From Myxococcales bacterium (GTDB lineage: Bacteria > Myxococcota_A > Polyangia > Polyangiales > Polyangiaceae): a stretch of 64,000 nt of DNA. Below are positions 16,686 through 25,623 of this stretch, piece by piece. Positions within the stretch are counted from its first letter, which is position 1. Each line of letters begins with the position of its first letter. The translations under genes and the position numbers were made by a program. The notes below the pieces were generated by a model that was given only the letters and a program-made list of their open reading frames with translations, ran no database searches and was not told where the DNA came from. Location of the stretch: contig JADJQX010000001.1 in NCBI GenBank assembly GCA_016712525.1, forward strand, positions 2,565,501 to 2,629,500, given 5' to 3'.

Positions 16686-17723
16686 ATGAAATCGAAGGCC
16701 CTCTTCGCGACCCTCCTCGCGCTCCCGCTCACGTTCGGCGCGATCGTGCACGCCGCCCCCGGCGAGAAGCTCGGCAAACCCGAGGCGCCGGCCGACGCCG
16801 TGACCATGCCGCCTCACCCGGCCATGGTCGCGCAAGGCACCGAGACCGGAGGGCAGGCCCTCGCCCTCGCCGCGCTCGATCGCAAGATCGCCGACCTCGA
16901 CGCGGAGGAGGCCTCCTCGAAGAAGGAGCTCTCGGAGCTCGGCCCGAAGCTCGCGGAGACCCACGCCAGAGCCCTCGCGCGTGGGCGTGCATTCTACAAG
17001 CTCTCGCGGGCAGGCATGCTCCCCGTGGGTGGCGGCTTCGAGGCGCTCGTGTCGCACGCGATGCGCGTCGAGCGGGCCCGCCGCGTGCTCACGAACGACC
17101 TCGAAGAGGAGAAGCGCCTGCGCTCTCGTGGCGGGGATCTCGCCCGTGGGCTCGAGCGCGTCGCGCGGGACCGAGTGTCGCTCGCGAGCCAGCGAAACGC
17201 GATGGACGCCGCCCGCCTCGCCATGGCCGACGAGAAGCGCCGCCAGATGGCGTTCGACTCGGCCTTCACGCAGAGCTCCTCGGGGGGCGGATACGTGGCC
17301 GTCTACGGCGGAAACGGCGCCTCGGCCGAGCCCGTCGCGGGTGGGTTTGCGTCGGCGCGGGGGCGGTTGCTCTTCCCCGTGGCGGGGCGCGCCGAGACAC
17401 GCCAAGCCCACCGCGAGGGCACCGATGGTCCGGGCCTCGAGGTCCGCGCCGCGCTCGGCACCGCGGTGCGCGCGGTCTTCGCGGGCCGTGTGGCGTTCGC
17501 CGATCGCTACGGCGCGTACGGCAAGCTCGTCATCTTGGACCACGGCGAGCACTACTACTCGGTGAGCGGGAACCTCGGCGCCGTCGACGTGAAGGTCGGC
17601 GACGAGGTCGGCGCGGGCGAGCGCATCGGCACCGTGGGCGACGAAGGCCACGGCGCGATGCTGTACTTCGAGGTTCGCCGCGGCACCGAGACGATCCCGG
17701 CCGCTCCTTGGCTCGGCCTCTGA
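16686..17723 (+). CDS. EnvC-like murein hydrolase activator (degenerate M23/LytM)
   Basis: A 345-residue protein with a signal peptide (LFATLLALPLTFGAIVHA), a coiled-coil at about residues 60-190 (starting LALAALDRKIADLDAEEASS) and a C-terminal LytM fold. The zinc ligands of active M23 peptidases are missing: the HxxxD position reads REGTDG and the HxH position reads LYFEVR. This is the state seen in EnvC-type activators, which stimulate amidases rather than cut. Position 2 bp after ftsX supports that role. Confidence 0.85.
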   Translation: MKSKALFATLLALPLTFGAIVHAAPGEKLGKPEAPADAVTMPPHPAMVAQGTETGGQALALAALDRKIADLDAEEASSKKELSELGPKLAETHARALARGRAFYKLSRAGMLPVGGGFEALVSHAMRVERARRVLTNDLEEEKRLRSRGGDLARGLERVARDRVSLASQRNAMDAARLAMADEKRRQMAFDSAFTQSSSGGGYVAVYGGNGASAEPVAGGFASARGRLLFPVAGRAETRQAHREGTDGPGLEVRAALGTAVRAVFAGRVAFADRYGAYGKLVILDHGEHYYSVSGNLGAVDVKVGDEVGAGERIGTVGDEGHGAMLYFEVRRGTETIPAAPWLGL

Positions 17724-17929
17724 CAGGGCCAAGCGCCGCTCGCGGCCTTCTCCTCGTGCCTCGTGTCGCTGCGCTTTGCGCGGCGGGATGACGCGCGCTA
17801 CCTTTCTTCTCGTGACGACCGTTGCCTGAGCCACCGAGGGGCCTCGTGCCCTTCGGAGAGACCCTGGGTCAGCCCTGCGCACCACGTGCGTAAGGGCCCG
17901 GTTTCGTTTGGTTTTCTTGCGAGGTAGTC

Positions 17930-18991
17930 ATGGTTCTCGAGTCGCTCGGGTTTCGCCCCGAGGTAGGTCGCGCGCTGTCGGCGCTCGGTGACCCACGTCT
18001 GCGGTGTGCGCGTGTGATGCGCGCCGAGCGCGGAGTCGTGTGGGCGCTCCGTGAGGCGCAAGGAGAGGAGGGGCCCGAGCTCTCCGAAGCGCGGCTCGTC
18101 TTGCCTCGTCGGCTCCACGCGGGCGATGGGGCGCCGGTCGCAGGAGACTGGGTGGCGTATCGCGAGGACACGGGCGCCGTCGTGCGCGTGCTCCCGCGCC
18201 TCTCCGCGTTCGTGAGGAGGAAGGTCGGTCGCGCCGAGGCGGTCCAGGTGCTCGCGGCGAACGTCGACGAGGTCGTCGTGGTGATGGCGCTCGACACCGA
18301 CTTCAGCGTACGGAGGCTCTCGCGGTACCTCGCGCTCGCGCGTGGGAGCGGGATCGTAGTGCGCGTGCTCTTGACCAAGGCGGCCGCGTGCTCGGACGTG
18401 GCGGCGCGCGTGGACGAGGTCGTCGTGGCGGCGGGAGGGGCCCCCGTGGCGGCCGTCGACGTGATCGCCGGCCTCGGGCTCGAGGTGGTGGACGCGCTCG
18501 CGACGCCGGGGAAGACCCTCGTCTTCGTGGGCTCGTCCGGGGTCGGCAAATCGACGCTCGTGAACCACCTCGTCGGGCCGGGGGCGGCCGCCGTGCGCCC
18601 CGTGCGCGCGAGCGACGGGACGGGGAAGCACACGACCACGCGCCGTGAGATGCACCTCCTCGCCGGAGGTGGGCTCGTGCTCGACACCCCGGGGCTGCGT
18701 GAGGTCGCGCTCGTCGGGGACGCCTCGGGGCTCGACGAAGTGTTCGCGGACGTGGCCTCGCACGCGCGCGCATGCCGGTTCCGCGACTGCACGCACTCGG
18801 GGGAGCCGGGGTGCGCGGTGGCTGCAGCGATCGACATGGGCGAGCTCGACGGTCGGCGTGTCGACGAGTCCCGTGCGCTGCGCGACGAGCTGTCGCGGAC
18901 CGAGCGGCGACGAGCCGAGAAGGCCCGTGGAAAGCGCATGGCGGGCGCGCTCCGCGAGGTGCTACGGGTCAAGGGGAGGTGGGACCCGTGA
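17930..18991 (+). CDS. rsgA: Ribosome small subunit-dependent GTPase A
   Basis: A 353-residue circularly permuted GTPase with an OB-fold N-terminus (about 20-90), then the order G4-G5-G1-G2-G3: G1 GSSGVGKSTLVN, G2-type HTTTRREM, G3 DTPGLREV. The C-terminal zinc site is present (CRFRDCTHSGEPGC). It assists late 30S maturation. The guanine-specificity motif, normally [NT]KxD, reads LTKAAACSD, so the Asp is replaced by Ala. The last 23 bases overlap the convergent aminopeptidase gene. Confidence 0.92.
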   Translation: MVLESLGFRPEVGRALSALGDPRLRCARVMRAERGVVWALREAQGEEGPELSEARLVLPRRLHAGDGAPVAGDWVAYREDTGAVVRVLPRLSAFVRRKVGRAEAVQVLAANVDEVVVVMALDTDFSVRRLSRYLALARGSGIVVRVLLTKAAACSDVAARVDEVVVAAGGAPVAAVDVIAGLGLEVVDALATPGKTLVFVGSSGVGKSTLVNHLVGPGAAAVRPVRASDGTGKHTTTRREMHLLAGGGLVLDTPGLREVALVGDASGLDEVFADVASHARACRFRDCTHSGEPGCAVAAAIDMGELDGRRVDESRALRDELSRTERRRAEKARGKRMAGALREVLRVKGRWDP

Positions 18992-19943
18992 GCCGTGGCT
19001 CGAGCAGGTGGGTGGACGCGAGGCGGGCGATCGCGCGCGCGCACGCGTCCACCATCTTCGGTCCACCGTGGCCCTCGTCCTCCACGACCTGGAGCTCGCA
19101 GCGCGGCCCCCAACGCCGCGCGACCTCGAAGGGGACGCCGACGGGCGAGCTCACGTCGAGCCTCCCGTGGACGAGCACCGTGGGCAGGTGAGAGACCCTC
19201 GCGAGGTCTCCCATGGGGAACGCCTCGCCGAGCTCTGCGAAGACGTGGCACACGAGCGTCGCGAACGTCGCGCGAAAGCGTGGGTCGGCGAAGCGCGGGT
19301 CGCCCCCCTTCCCACCCAGGCTCACGTGGGCCTCCTCCCAGGCGACCCAGGAGCGCGCGGCGCGCTCGCGGACGTTCGGGTCAGGCGAGGCGAGGAGCGC
19401 ACGGTACGCCTCGACGAGCCGTGTCCCGGGGGGCCTCGGGGCCGCCTCGGAGAGCTCGGCCCATGCCTCGGGGAAGAGCTTGCCCACGCCTTCGGTCATC
19501 CAATCGACGTCGGAGGCGCGGGTCGTCGAGAGAGCCATTCCGACGACGCCGAGCACGCGGTGGGGGTGCGACGTCGCGTAGGCCAGCGCGAGCGAGGCAC
19601 CGAACGAGACGCCATGAAGCAGCCACGCGTCCACGCCGAGGTGGACGCGGAGCGCCTCGATGTCACGCACGAACGTCCGGAAGTCGCAGGTCGCGAGGAG
19701 CTCCGCGCTCTCGTCCGCGCGGGGCAGGGAGCGCCCTGCACCCCGTTGATCGAACGCCACGATGCGGAACGTCTCCGGGCAAAAGCGACGCCGATGCCCG
19801 GAGAGGAGGCCTGCGCCGGGGCCGCCATGGAGGTAGAGCGCCGGAATCCCCCGCGGGTTGCCCGACGTCTCCCAGAAGAGCTCGGCACCCGGGACGCCGA
19901 GCATCCCCGTCGCGTGGGGCTCGATCGGCGGGAAGAGGCTCAT
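18969..19943 (-). CDS. Alpha/beta hydrolase, proline iminopeptidase family
   Basis: A 324-residue S33-type hydrolase. It has the oxyanion motif LYLHGGPGAG, FDQRGAGRS, nucleophile Ser in GVSFGASLAL (prolyl iminopeptidases usually have GGSWG), Asp in VHGRLDVSSP and His in EDEGHGG. It probably removes N-terminal Pro from peptides, although the nucleophile-elbow variant makes another ester or amide substrate possible. The ATG at 19943 overlaps the TGA of the upstream lipoprotein gene. The 3' end overlaps rsgA by 23 bp. Confidence 0.85.
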   Translation of the reverse strand: MSLFPPIEPHATGMLGVPGAELFWETSGNPRGIPALYLHGGPGAGLLSGHRRRFCPETFRIVAFDQRGAGRSLPRADESAELLATCDFRTFVRDIEALRVHLGVDAWLLHGVSFGASLALAYATSHPHRVLGVVGMALSTTRASDVDWMTEGVGKLFPEAWAELSEAAPRPPGTRLVEAYRALLASPDPNVRERAARSWVAWEEAHVSLGGKGGDPRFADPRFRATFATLVCHVFAELGEAFPMGDLARVSHLPTVLVHGRLDVSSPVGVPFEVARRWGPRCELQVVEDEGHGGPKMVDACARAIARLASTHLLEPRLTGPTSP

Positions 19944-21088
19944 TCGAGCGTCGAGCGGGTGACCTGGGGGTCGCCCTTCGCGAGCACGAAGATGCCCGGG
20001 AAGCCCTTCGTCTCGAAGCCGTCGCTCGGGTTCCTCTTGAGCGTCGAGTCGGTGATTTTCAGGGTGCCCGAGCGATCGTTCGAAACGAAGAAGATCGCGC
20101 CGCCGCCCTCGTTCGCGTGGTTGTCCTCGATGACCGTGCCGCAGAGGTCGAGCGTGAAGGTGTTGCCGTCGTTGTAGATCGCGCCGCCGCTGCCGCCACC
20201 CGGGGTGCCCGCCTTCGCCGGGTTGGCGCCGCGGCCCGTGGCCGTGTTGTGCGTGAAGCGCGAGTCGATGACCGTGTAAGATACACCGATGCTCGAGAGG
20301 GCCCCGCCGTTGGCGCCCGTGTTCCCGAGCCCGGCCTCGCCGCCGAACGTGGAGCCCACGACGTAGAGCGGCAGGTCCTTCGATTGGTCGAACGCGCGCA
20401 CGGCCCCGCCGCCCACGTCTTGGCCTTCGGCGTCGCAGGCGTTGCGGAAGAAGCGGCTCTTCACGATCTTGAGGCGCCCGCCGCGATCGAAGATGGCGCC
20501 GCCTCCGCCGAGCGCCTCGCCCTTCGCGTTCCCGTCGACGAACGTGAGGTTTTGCACCGTGAGCTTGGGCGTCTCCTGGTCTTGGCAGTGGGGCGTCGTG
20601 AACTTCTGCTTCTCGTCGCAGGTGTTTTGGTAAAGGATTCGCACCTTTCCGCCGCCGGAGAGCGTGATCTTGCCACCCCCGTCGACAACGACGATCGGGC
20701 TCGTGTTCACGACCTTGGCCGTCTCCTCGAGGACGATGGTCTTGGGGGCGGCGCCGCACGCGAACGTGATGACGCCGCCTTTGGCGACCGCGTCGACGAA
20801 CGCGCGGCTCGTGCAGCTCTCGGGCGTTCCATCGCCCACGACGGTGGTGGGGCTCGAGACGTCCTCGGCCTTCGCGTCGTCCGGGATGGGGCAGCCGGAG
20901 GCGGGCGTGCCCGCGGGGGGACCTTCACCCGGGAGGGGCGCGGGTGACGTCGGAGTGGTGGGCGTGCTGCCCGCGGGGAGGCCGTCGGGCGATGGCGCTG
21001 GTTCGGTCGAGCTGCACGCCGCCCCGAAGTGCACCATGGACGCACACACGACGAGCGCGGGGAACGCGGGGAGCCAGGGACGCTTCAT
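19940..21088 (-). CDS. Lipoprotein with right-handed beta-helix (polymorphic outer membrane-like) repeats
   Basis: A 382-residue lipoprotein: signal peptide with lipobox FGAAC, a Pro/Ser/Thr-rich linker, then a parallel beta-helix. Repeated GGGAIFD, GGGAVRAF, NGGALSS, SGGAIYND and EGGGAIFF turns are typical of probable surface-exposed choice-of-anchor and Pmp-like proteins. VITFACG near residue 108 marks the beginning of the helix. No catalytic residues of a polysaccharide lyase are recognisable. Translation is coupled to the following aminopeptidase gene (ATGA). Confidence 0.78.
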   Translation of the reverse strand: MKRPWLPAFPALVVCASMVHFGAACSSTEPAPSPDGLPAGSTPTTPTSPAPLPGEGPPAGTPASGCPIPDDAKAEDVSSPTTVVGDGTPESCTSRAFVDAVAKGGVITFACGAAPKTIVLEETAKVVNTSPIVVVDGGGKITLSGGGKVRILYQNTCDEKQKFTTPHCQDQETPKLTVQNLTFVDGNAKGEALGGGGAIFDRGGRLKIVKSRFFRNACDAEGQDVGGGAVRAFDQSKDLPLYVVGSTFGGEAGLGNTGANGGALSSIGVSYTVIDSRFTHNTATGRGANPAKAGTPGGGSGGAIYNDGNTFTLDLCGTVIEDNHANEGGGAIFFVSNDRSGTLKITDSTLKRNPSDGFETKGFPGIFVLAKGDPQVTRSTLE

Positions 21089-21133
21089 ACGAGGGAGCGT
21101 ACCTCATGCGCGCGCGCCGCGCCGGCGACGGTC

Positions 21134-21397
21134 CTACGGGGTGCGGGCCATCATCTCGGCGAGCTTGCCGCTACGGTCGAGGTCGTGGAGGTCGTCCGAG
21201 CCGCCGATGGGGGTGCCGTCGATGAAGATTTGCGGCACGGTGCGGCGCTTCGTCGTGGAGACGAGCCAGGCGCGTTTGTCGGCGTCGTTCGAGACGTCGA
21301 CCTCGTCGTAGGCGATGCCGCGACGCTCGAGGAGGGACTTCGCGCGGGTGCAGTAGGGGCAGTAGTCGGTCACGTAGACGACGACACGTTGGCTCAT
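21134..21397 (-). CDS. grxC: Glutaredoxin (class I, CPYC)
   Basis: An 87-residue thioredoxin-fold oxidoreductase with active site CPYC at residues 13-16, cis-Pro loop TVPQIFIDG and glutathione-binding GGSDDL. The length is standard for bacterial GrxC. It reduces disulfides and glutathionylated proteins in the cytoplasm. It is transcribed divergently from the ClpB-like gene, 124 bp apart. Confidence 0.95.
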   Translation of the reverse strand: MSQRVVVYVTDYCPYCTRAKSLLERRGIAYDEVDVSNDADKRAWLVSTTKRRTVPQIFIDGTPIGGSDDLHDLDRSGKLAEMMARTP

Positions 21398-21521
21398 GGC
21401 CGGCGCAACCTAAACACGCCGGGACGGCGCGTGAAGGGGAATCGCAAGGAATTCTCGGGCTTCGGGGCGGCCGCCGATCGGGGCTCGTGCACGAAATCTT
21501 GGTGGTAGCATCCGGGGACCC

Positions 21522-24125
21522 ATGGGAGCCGAACAGACCATCCACCTCGAGAAGTACGCCGCTGACGCCAAGGCCCTCGTGGCCGGGGCCCAAGCCCTCG
21601 CCGACGAGCGCAAACACGGTCAGGTGGAGCCGCTGCACCTGCTCTCGCGCGCCATCGAACGCGACCGAGGAGTGCAAGAGGTCTTCAAGAAGGCTGGGGT
21701 GTCGGCGACCGACATCGCGGTCGAGACCGAGACGCAGCTCGGCCGCCTCCCGAAGACCCAAGGCGGGCTTGCGTACCTGTCGACCGCCACGCTCCAGCTC
21801 CTCGGCCGCGCCGAGAAAGAGGCCGACAAGAGCGCCGTGGGCGTCGATCACCTGCTGAACGCGCTCTCGCAGGAGATTCGCGGGCCCGCGGCCGTGGTGC
21901 TCCAGGCGTTCGGTCTCGGGCCGGGCTCGCTCCGGCCCCACATGGAGGCCTTGAAGAGCGTGCCTCGTGAGATCCCGGTGGCCTCGAACGGCGGAGGCGG
22001 GGCGAGCTCCGACGGCGGCGCCCCGAAGTTCACGAACGACCTCACGGCCCGCGCGCGCGAGGGCCTCATCGACCCCGTGATCGGCCGCGACCTCGAGGTG
22101 CGTCGGCTCCTCCAGATCCTCGAGCGCCGGCAGAAGAACCACCCGCTCCTCGTGGGCGAGGCGGGCGTCGGCAAGACGGCCATCATCGGCGCGTTGGCGA
22201 TGCGCATCGCCCAAGGGGACGTGCCCCACAACCTCTCCGGGTTCGTGCTGCACGAGCTCGAGGTCGGCTCGCTCATGGCGGGGGCGAAGCTCCGCGGCGA
22301 GGTCGAAGAGCGCTTGAAGCAGGTGCTCACCCTCGTCAAACAGAAGGACACCGTGCTCGTGATCGACGGGATCGAGTCCCTCCTCGGTCAGGGCGCGGCG
22401 GGCAGCAGCGTGGGCGACTTGCTCAAGCCGCTCCTCGCGCGCGGCGAGGTGCGCCTCCTCGCGACCACGACGCCCGAAGGGGTGCGCAAGCTCCAAGAGA
22501 AGGACCCGAACCTGCTCCGGCGCTTCACCGTGCTCGGCATCGATCCGCCCACGCCCGAGAAGGCGATCGAGATCCTGCGCGGCATCGCGACGCGGTTCGA
22601 GACCTACCACAACGTACAAATCGGCGATCCGGCCGTGGTCGCGGCGGTGAGGCTCGCCAAGCGCTACGTCCAAGACCGCGAGCTCCCCGACAACGCCATC
22701 GACCTCCTCGACGAGGCCGCGGCCCGCAAGCGCGTCGAGCTCGACGGCGTGCCCGCGCACATGGACGACGCCATCCGCAGGCTCGCGTCCCTCAAGGCCC
22801 AGCTCGCCGGCCTCATGGACGACGAGGACACCATGAGCAAAAAGTCGAAGGAGCGCATCGACAAGGAGATCAAGGAGCTCGAGCCCACGGTCTCGGAGAT
22901 GCGCGTGAAGCTCGACTCGAAGCGCGGCGCCGCGGCCGCCGCCCAGGCGCTCCGTGAAGAATACACGAAGCTCCAGGCCCAGCTCGAAGAGGCCCGAAAG
23001 ACCCACAACTTCGCCAAGCTCGGCGAGCTCGAGCACGTGCAAATCCCCGACGTGAAGCGCCGCCTCGACGCCGCCGAGGCCGCCGTGGCGCGCGACACCT
23101 CCGGCTCGTCGACCTCGCGCGTGGTCGGCGAAGAGGACGTGGCCGTCGTGCTCGGCGACTGGACCGGCATCCCCATCGCGCGCATGCTCGAGGCCGAGAG
23201 CGAGAAGCTCCTCAAGATGGAGGACCGCCTCACGAAGCGCGTCGTCGGCCAAGAAGAGGCCGTGCGCGCCGTCTCCAAGGCCGTCCGTCGCGGGCGCGTG
23301 GGCCTGCGTGATCCGGGCAAGCCCATCGGAAGCTTCCTCTTCCTCGGGCCGAGCGGCGTGGGCAAGACCGAGCTCGCGAAAGCGCTCGCCGAGTTCCTCT
23401 TCGACGACGAGCAGTCCATGACCCGCCTCGACATGAGCGAGTTCATGGAGAAGCACATGGCCCAGCGCCTCGTGGGCGCGCCCCCCGGCTACGTGGACAG
23501 CGAGGAGGGCGGCTTCCTCACCGAGGCCGTGCGCCGCAAGCCCTACAGCGTGCTCCTCTTCGACGAGGTCGAGAAGGCCCACGCCGACGTCTTCAACCTG
23601 CTCCTCCAGGTGCTCGACGACGGGCGCCTCACCGACGGCCGTGGACGCACGGCAGATTTCTCGAACACGGTCGTCATCATGACGAGCAACATCGGCTCGC
23701 AGCGCATCCTCGAGACCGACCCGAAGCTCTTCGAGTCGGCCGAGGGGCGCGAGGCCCTGCGCGACGTGCTCCGCGAGGAGCTCAAGAACTTCCTCCGGCC
23801 CGAGTTCTTGAACCGCATCGACGACGTCATCATCTTCCGCCCGCTCTCGAAGGACGACCTCACCGGCATCGTCGACATCCAGCTCGTGCGCCTCGAGAAG
23901 CTGCTCGTGGATCGCGAGCTCAAGCTCGAGCTGCTCCCCGCCGCGAGGACGCGCCTCGTCGACCTCGGCTACGAGCCGGCGTTCGGCGCGCGCCCGCTGA
24001 AGCGCGCCATCTTGAAGAACGTGCAGGACCCGCTCGCCGAAGAGATCCTCGCGGGTGGGTATCCACCCGGGGCCGTCGTGCGCGTCGACGTGAAAGACGA
24101 CATCTTCACCTTCTCGAAGGGCTGA
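21522..24125 (+). CDS. clpB: ClpB-like AAA+ disaggregase with degenerate first ATPase domain
   Basis: An 867-residue Hsp100 chaperone: N-terminal repeat domain (about 1-150), AAA domain 1, middle coiled-coil (about 400-530) and AAA domain 2. Domain 2 is intact: GPSGVGKTE, VLLFDEVEKAH, pore loop GAPPGYVD. Domain 1 keeps Walker A GEAGVGKTA and the paired arginines (LLRRF), but Walker B reads VLVIDGIESLLG where ClpB has IDELH, and pore loop 1 reads AGAKLRGEVEER where ClpB has AGAKYRGEFEER. The hydrolytic Glu and the substrate-gripping Tyr of ring 1 are therefore both missing. It may be a specialised paralogue rather than the housekeeping ClpB. mpl starts one base after the stop. Confidence 0.85.
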   Translation: MGAEQTIHLEKYAADAKALVAGAQALADERKHGQVEPLHLLSRAIERDRGVQEVFKKAGVSATDIAVETETQLGRLPKTQGGLAYLSTATLQLLGRAEKEADKSAVGVDHLLNALSQEIRGPAAVVLQAFGLGPGSLRPHMEALKSVPREIPVASNGGGGASSDGGAPKFTNDLTARAREGLIDPVIGRDLEVRRLLQILERRQKNHPLLVGEAGVGKTAIIGALAMRIAQGDVPHNLSGFVLHELEVGSLMAGAKLRGEVEERLKQVLTLVKQKDTVLVIDGIESLLGQGAAGSSVGDLLKPLLARGEVRLLATTTPEGVRKLQEKDPNLLRRFTVLGIDPPTPEKAIEILRGIATRFETYHNVQIGDPAVVAAVRLAKRYVQDRELPDNAIDLLDEAAARKRVELDGVPAHMDDAIRRLASLKAQLAGLMDDEDTMSKKSKERIDKEIKELEPTVSEMRVKLDSKRGAAAAAQALREEYTKLQAQLEEARKTHNFAKLGELEHVQIPDVKRRLDAAEAAVARDTSGSSTSRVVGEEDVAVVLGDWTGIPIARMLEAESEKLLKMEDRLTKRVVGQEEAVRAVSKAVRRGRVGLRDPGKPIGSFLFLGPSGVGKTELAKALAEFLFDDEQSMTRLDMSEFMEKHMAQRLVGAPPGYVDSEEGGFLTEAVRRKPYSVLLFDEVEKAHADVFNLLLQVLDDGRLTDGRGRTADFSNTVVIMTSNIGSQRILETDPKLFESAEGREALRDVLREELKNFLRPEFLNRIDDVIIFRPLSKDDLTGIVDIQLVRLEKLLVDRELKLELLPAARTRLVDLGYEPAFGARPLKRAILKNVQDPLAEEILAGGYPPGAVVRVDVKDDIFTFSKG

Positions 24126-24126
24126 G

Positions 24127-25596
24127 ATGCGCGTCCATTTCGTAGGTGTATGTGGGACGGGCATGGGCGCGCTCGCGACGTTGTTTCGCGAGGCGGGCCA
24201 CGAGGTGAGCGGGGCCGACATGGCGTTCGATCCGCCCATCGGCCCCGCCCTCGAGGCCGCGGGCGTCCTGTGCATGCGCGGCTACGAGGCGAGCCACGTG
24301 TGCGACGCGAAGCCCGATCTCGTCGTCGTGGGGAACGCCATTCGACGAGGGAACGCCGAGGCGGACGAGGCCGAGCGCCTCGGCATCGAGCGCACGAGCA
24401 TGAGCCTCGCGCTGCGGACGCACTTCCTCACCGGGCGCCGGCCGTTCGTGGTGTGCGGCACCCATGGCAAGACCACGACCTCGTCGATGGCCGCGTGGCT
24501 GCTCGAGAAGGCCGGCACCGAGCCCGGCTACTTCATCGGGGGCATCCCCAAGAACTTCGGCAAGGGCGCCAAGATCGGGCAAGCGAAGCGCAAGCTCGGC
24601 GGGAGCGCGTCGGCGTTCGCGGGCAAATCGCCCTTCGTCGTCGAGGGGGACGAGTACGACGCCGTCTACTGGCACAAGGAGCCCAAGTTCCTCGACTACG
24701 TCGGCGCCTCGACGGACGACGTGGTCGTGCTCACGAGCATCGAGCACGATCACATCGACATCTACCCGGACGAGGCGCGCTACGTGGCCGAGTTCGATCG
24801 GCTCGTGGCGAAGATCCCGGAGGGGGGCCTCCTCGTGATCGACGCGCACGACCCGCGTGTGCGCGAGGTGGCCGCGAAGGCGAAATGCCGCGTCGTGACC
24901 ACGGCGCTCGACGGCGACGACACCGGGGGAGAGCCGCCCGTATGGCTCGCCGCGCCCGTCCCGATCGACGACGCGGGCGTGCAGGCGTTCGACGTGTTCG
25001 TCGGGGGCTCGTCGGCGGGCCGCTTCGCGATGAAGAGCCCCGGGCACCACAACGTGCGCAACGCGCTCATGGTGATCGCGGCGTGCGCCGAAGGGTTCGG
25101 CGTGGGCTTCGCCGAGCTCCGCGCCGGCCTCGGCTCGTTCGAGGGCGTGAAGCGTCGGCAGGATCTCGTGGCCGAGGTCTCCGGGGTGCGGGTCTACGAC
25201 GACTTCGCGCACCACCCCACAGCGGTCCTCGAGACCTTGCGGGCGCTCCGGGCCAAGCACCCCGCGGGCAAGCTCTTCGCCGTGTTCGAGCCGCGCTCGG
25301 CCACGGCGTGCCGCTCGCTCCATCAGGCCGACTACCCGGGCGCGTTCGCGGTCGCCGACGAGGTCATCTTCGCCCCGCTCGGGCGCACCAACGTGCCCGA
25401 GGCCGAGCGCCTCGACGTGGGCAAGCTCGTGTCCGACATCGGCCTCCGCGCCTCGAACGCCGAGAGCGTCGACGCCATCGTCACCGCGCTCGCGGGCCGC
25501 GCGACCCACGGCGACACGATCGCCCTCCTCTCGAACGGCGCCTTCGGGGGCATCCACCAGAAGCTCGCCGACGCGCTCCGTGCTCGCGGCGCATGA
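24127..25596 (+). CDS. mpl: UDP-N-acetylmuramate:L-Ala-gamma-D-Glu-meso-Dap ligase
   Basis: A 489-residue Mur-ligase family protein: N-terminal VHFVGVCGTGMGALA, ATP-binding GTHGKTTTSS, central domain with EGDEYDAVYW (bearing the ligand Glu) and C-terminal DDFAHHPTAVLETL. EGDEYD and the extended central domain separate Mpl from MurC. It reattaches recycled murein tripeptide to UDP-MurNAc in the cytoplasm. It lies one base after the ClpB-like gene and is probably co-transcribed. Confidence 0.9.
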   Translation: MRVHFVGVCGTGMGALATLFREAGHEVSGADMAFDPPIGPALEAAGVLCMRGYEASHVCDAKPDLVVVGNAIRRGNAEADEAERLGIERTSMSLALRTHFLTGRRPFVVCGTHGKTTTSSMAAWLLEKAGTEPGYFIGGIPKNFGKGAKIGQAKRKLGGSASAFAGKSPFVVEGDEYDAVYWHKEPKFLDYVGASTDDVVVLTSIEHDHIDIYPDEARYVAEFDRLVAKIPEGGLLVIDAHDPRVREVAAKAKCRVVTTALDGDDTGGEPPVWLAAPVPIDDAGVQAFDVFVGGSSAGRFAMKSPGHHNVRNALMVIAACAEGFGVGFAELRAGLGSFEGVKRRQDLVAEVSGVRVYDDFAHHPTAVLETLRALRAKHPAGKLFAVFEPRSATACRSLHQADYPGAFAVADEVIFAPLGRTNVPEAERLDVGKLVSDIGLRASNAESVDAIVTALAGRATHGDTIALLSNGAFGGIHQKLADALRARGA

Positions 25597-25623
25597 CCGT
25601 GCATGATGCATGAAAAGGAACGC

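Noticed and set aside
17724..17929. Possible small RNA or tRNA between the EnvC-like gene and rsgA
   Set aside because: No cloverleaf or terminator-like pattern could be drawn; I see nothing firm.
21171..24275. A 1034-codon open frame antisense to the ClpB-like gene
   Set aside because: Composition of a shadow; the ClpB-like frame has all Hsp100 domains.
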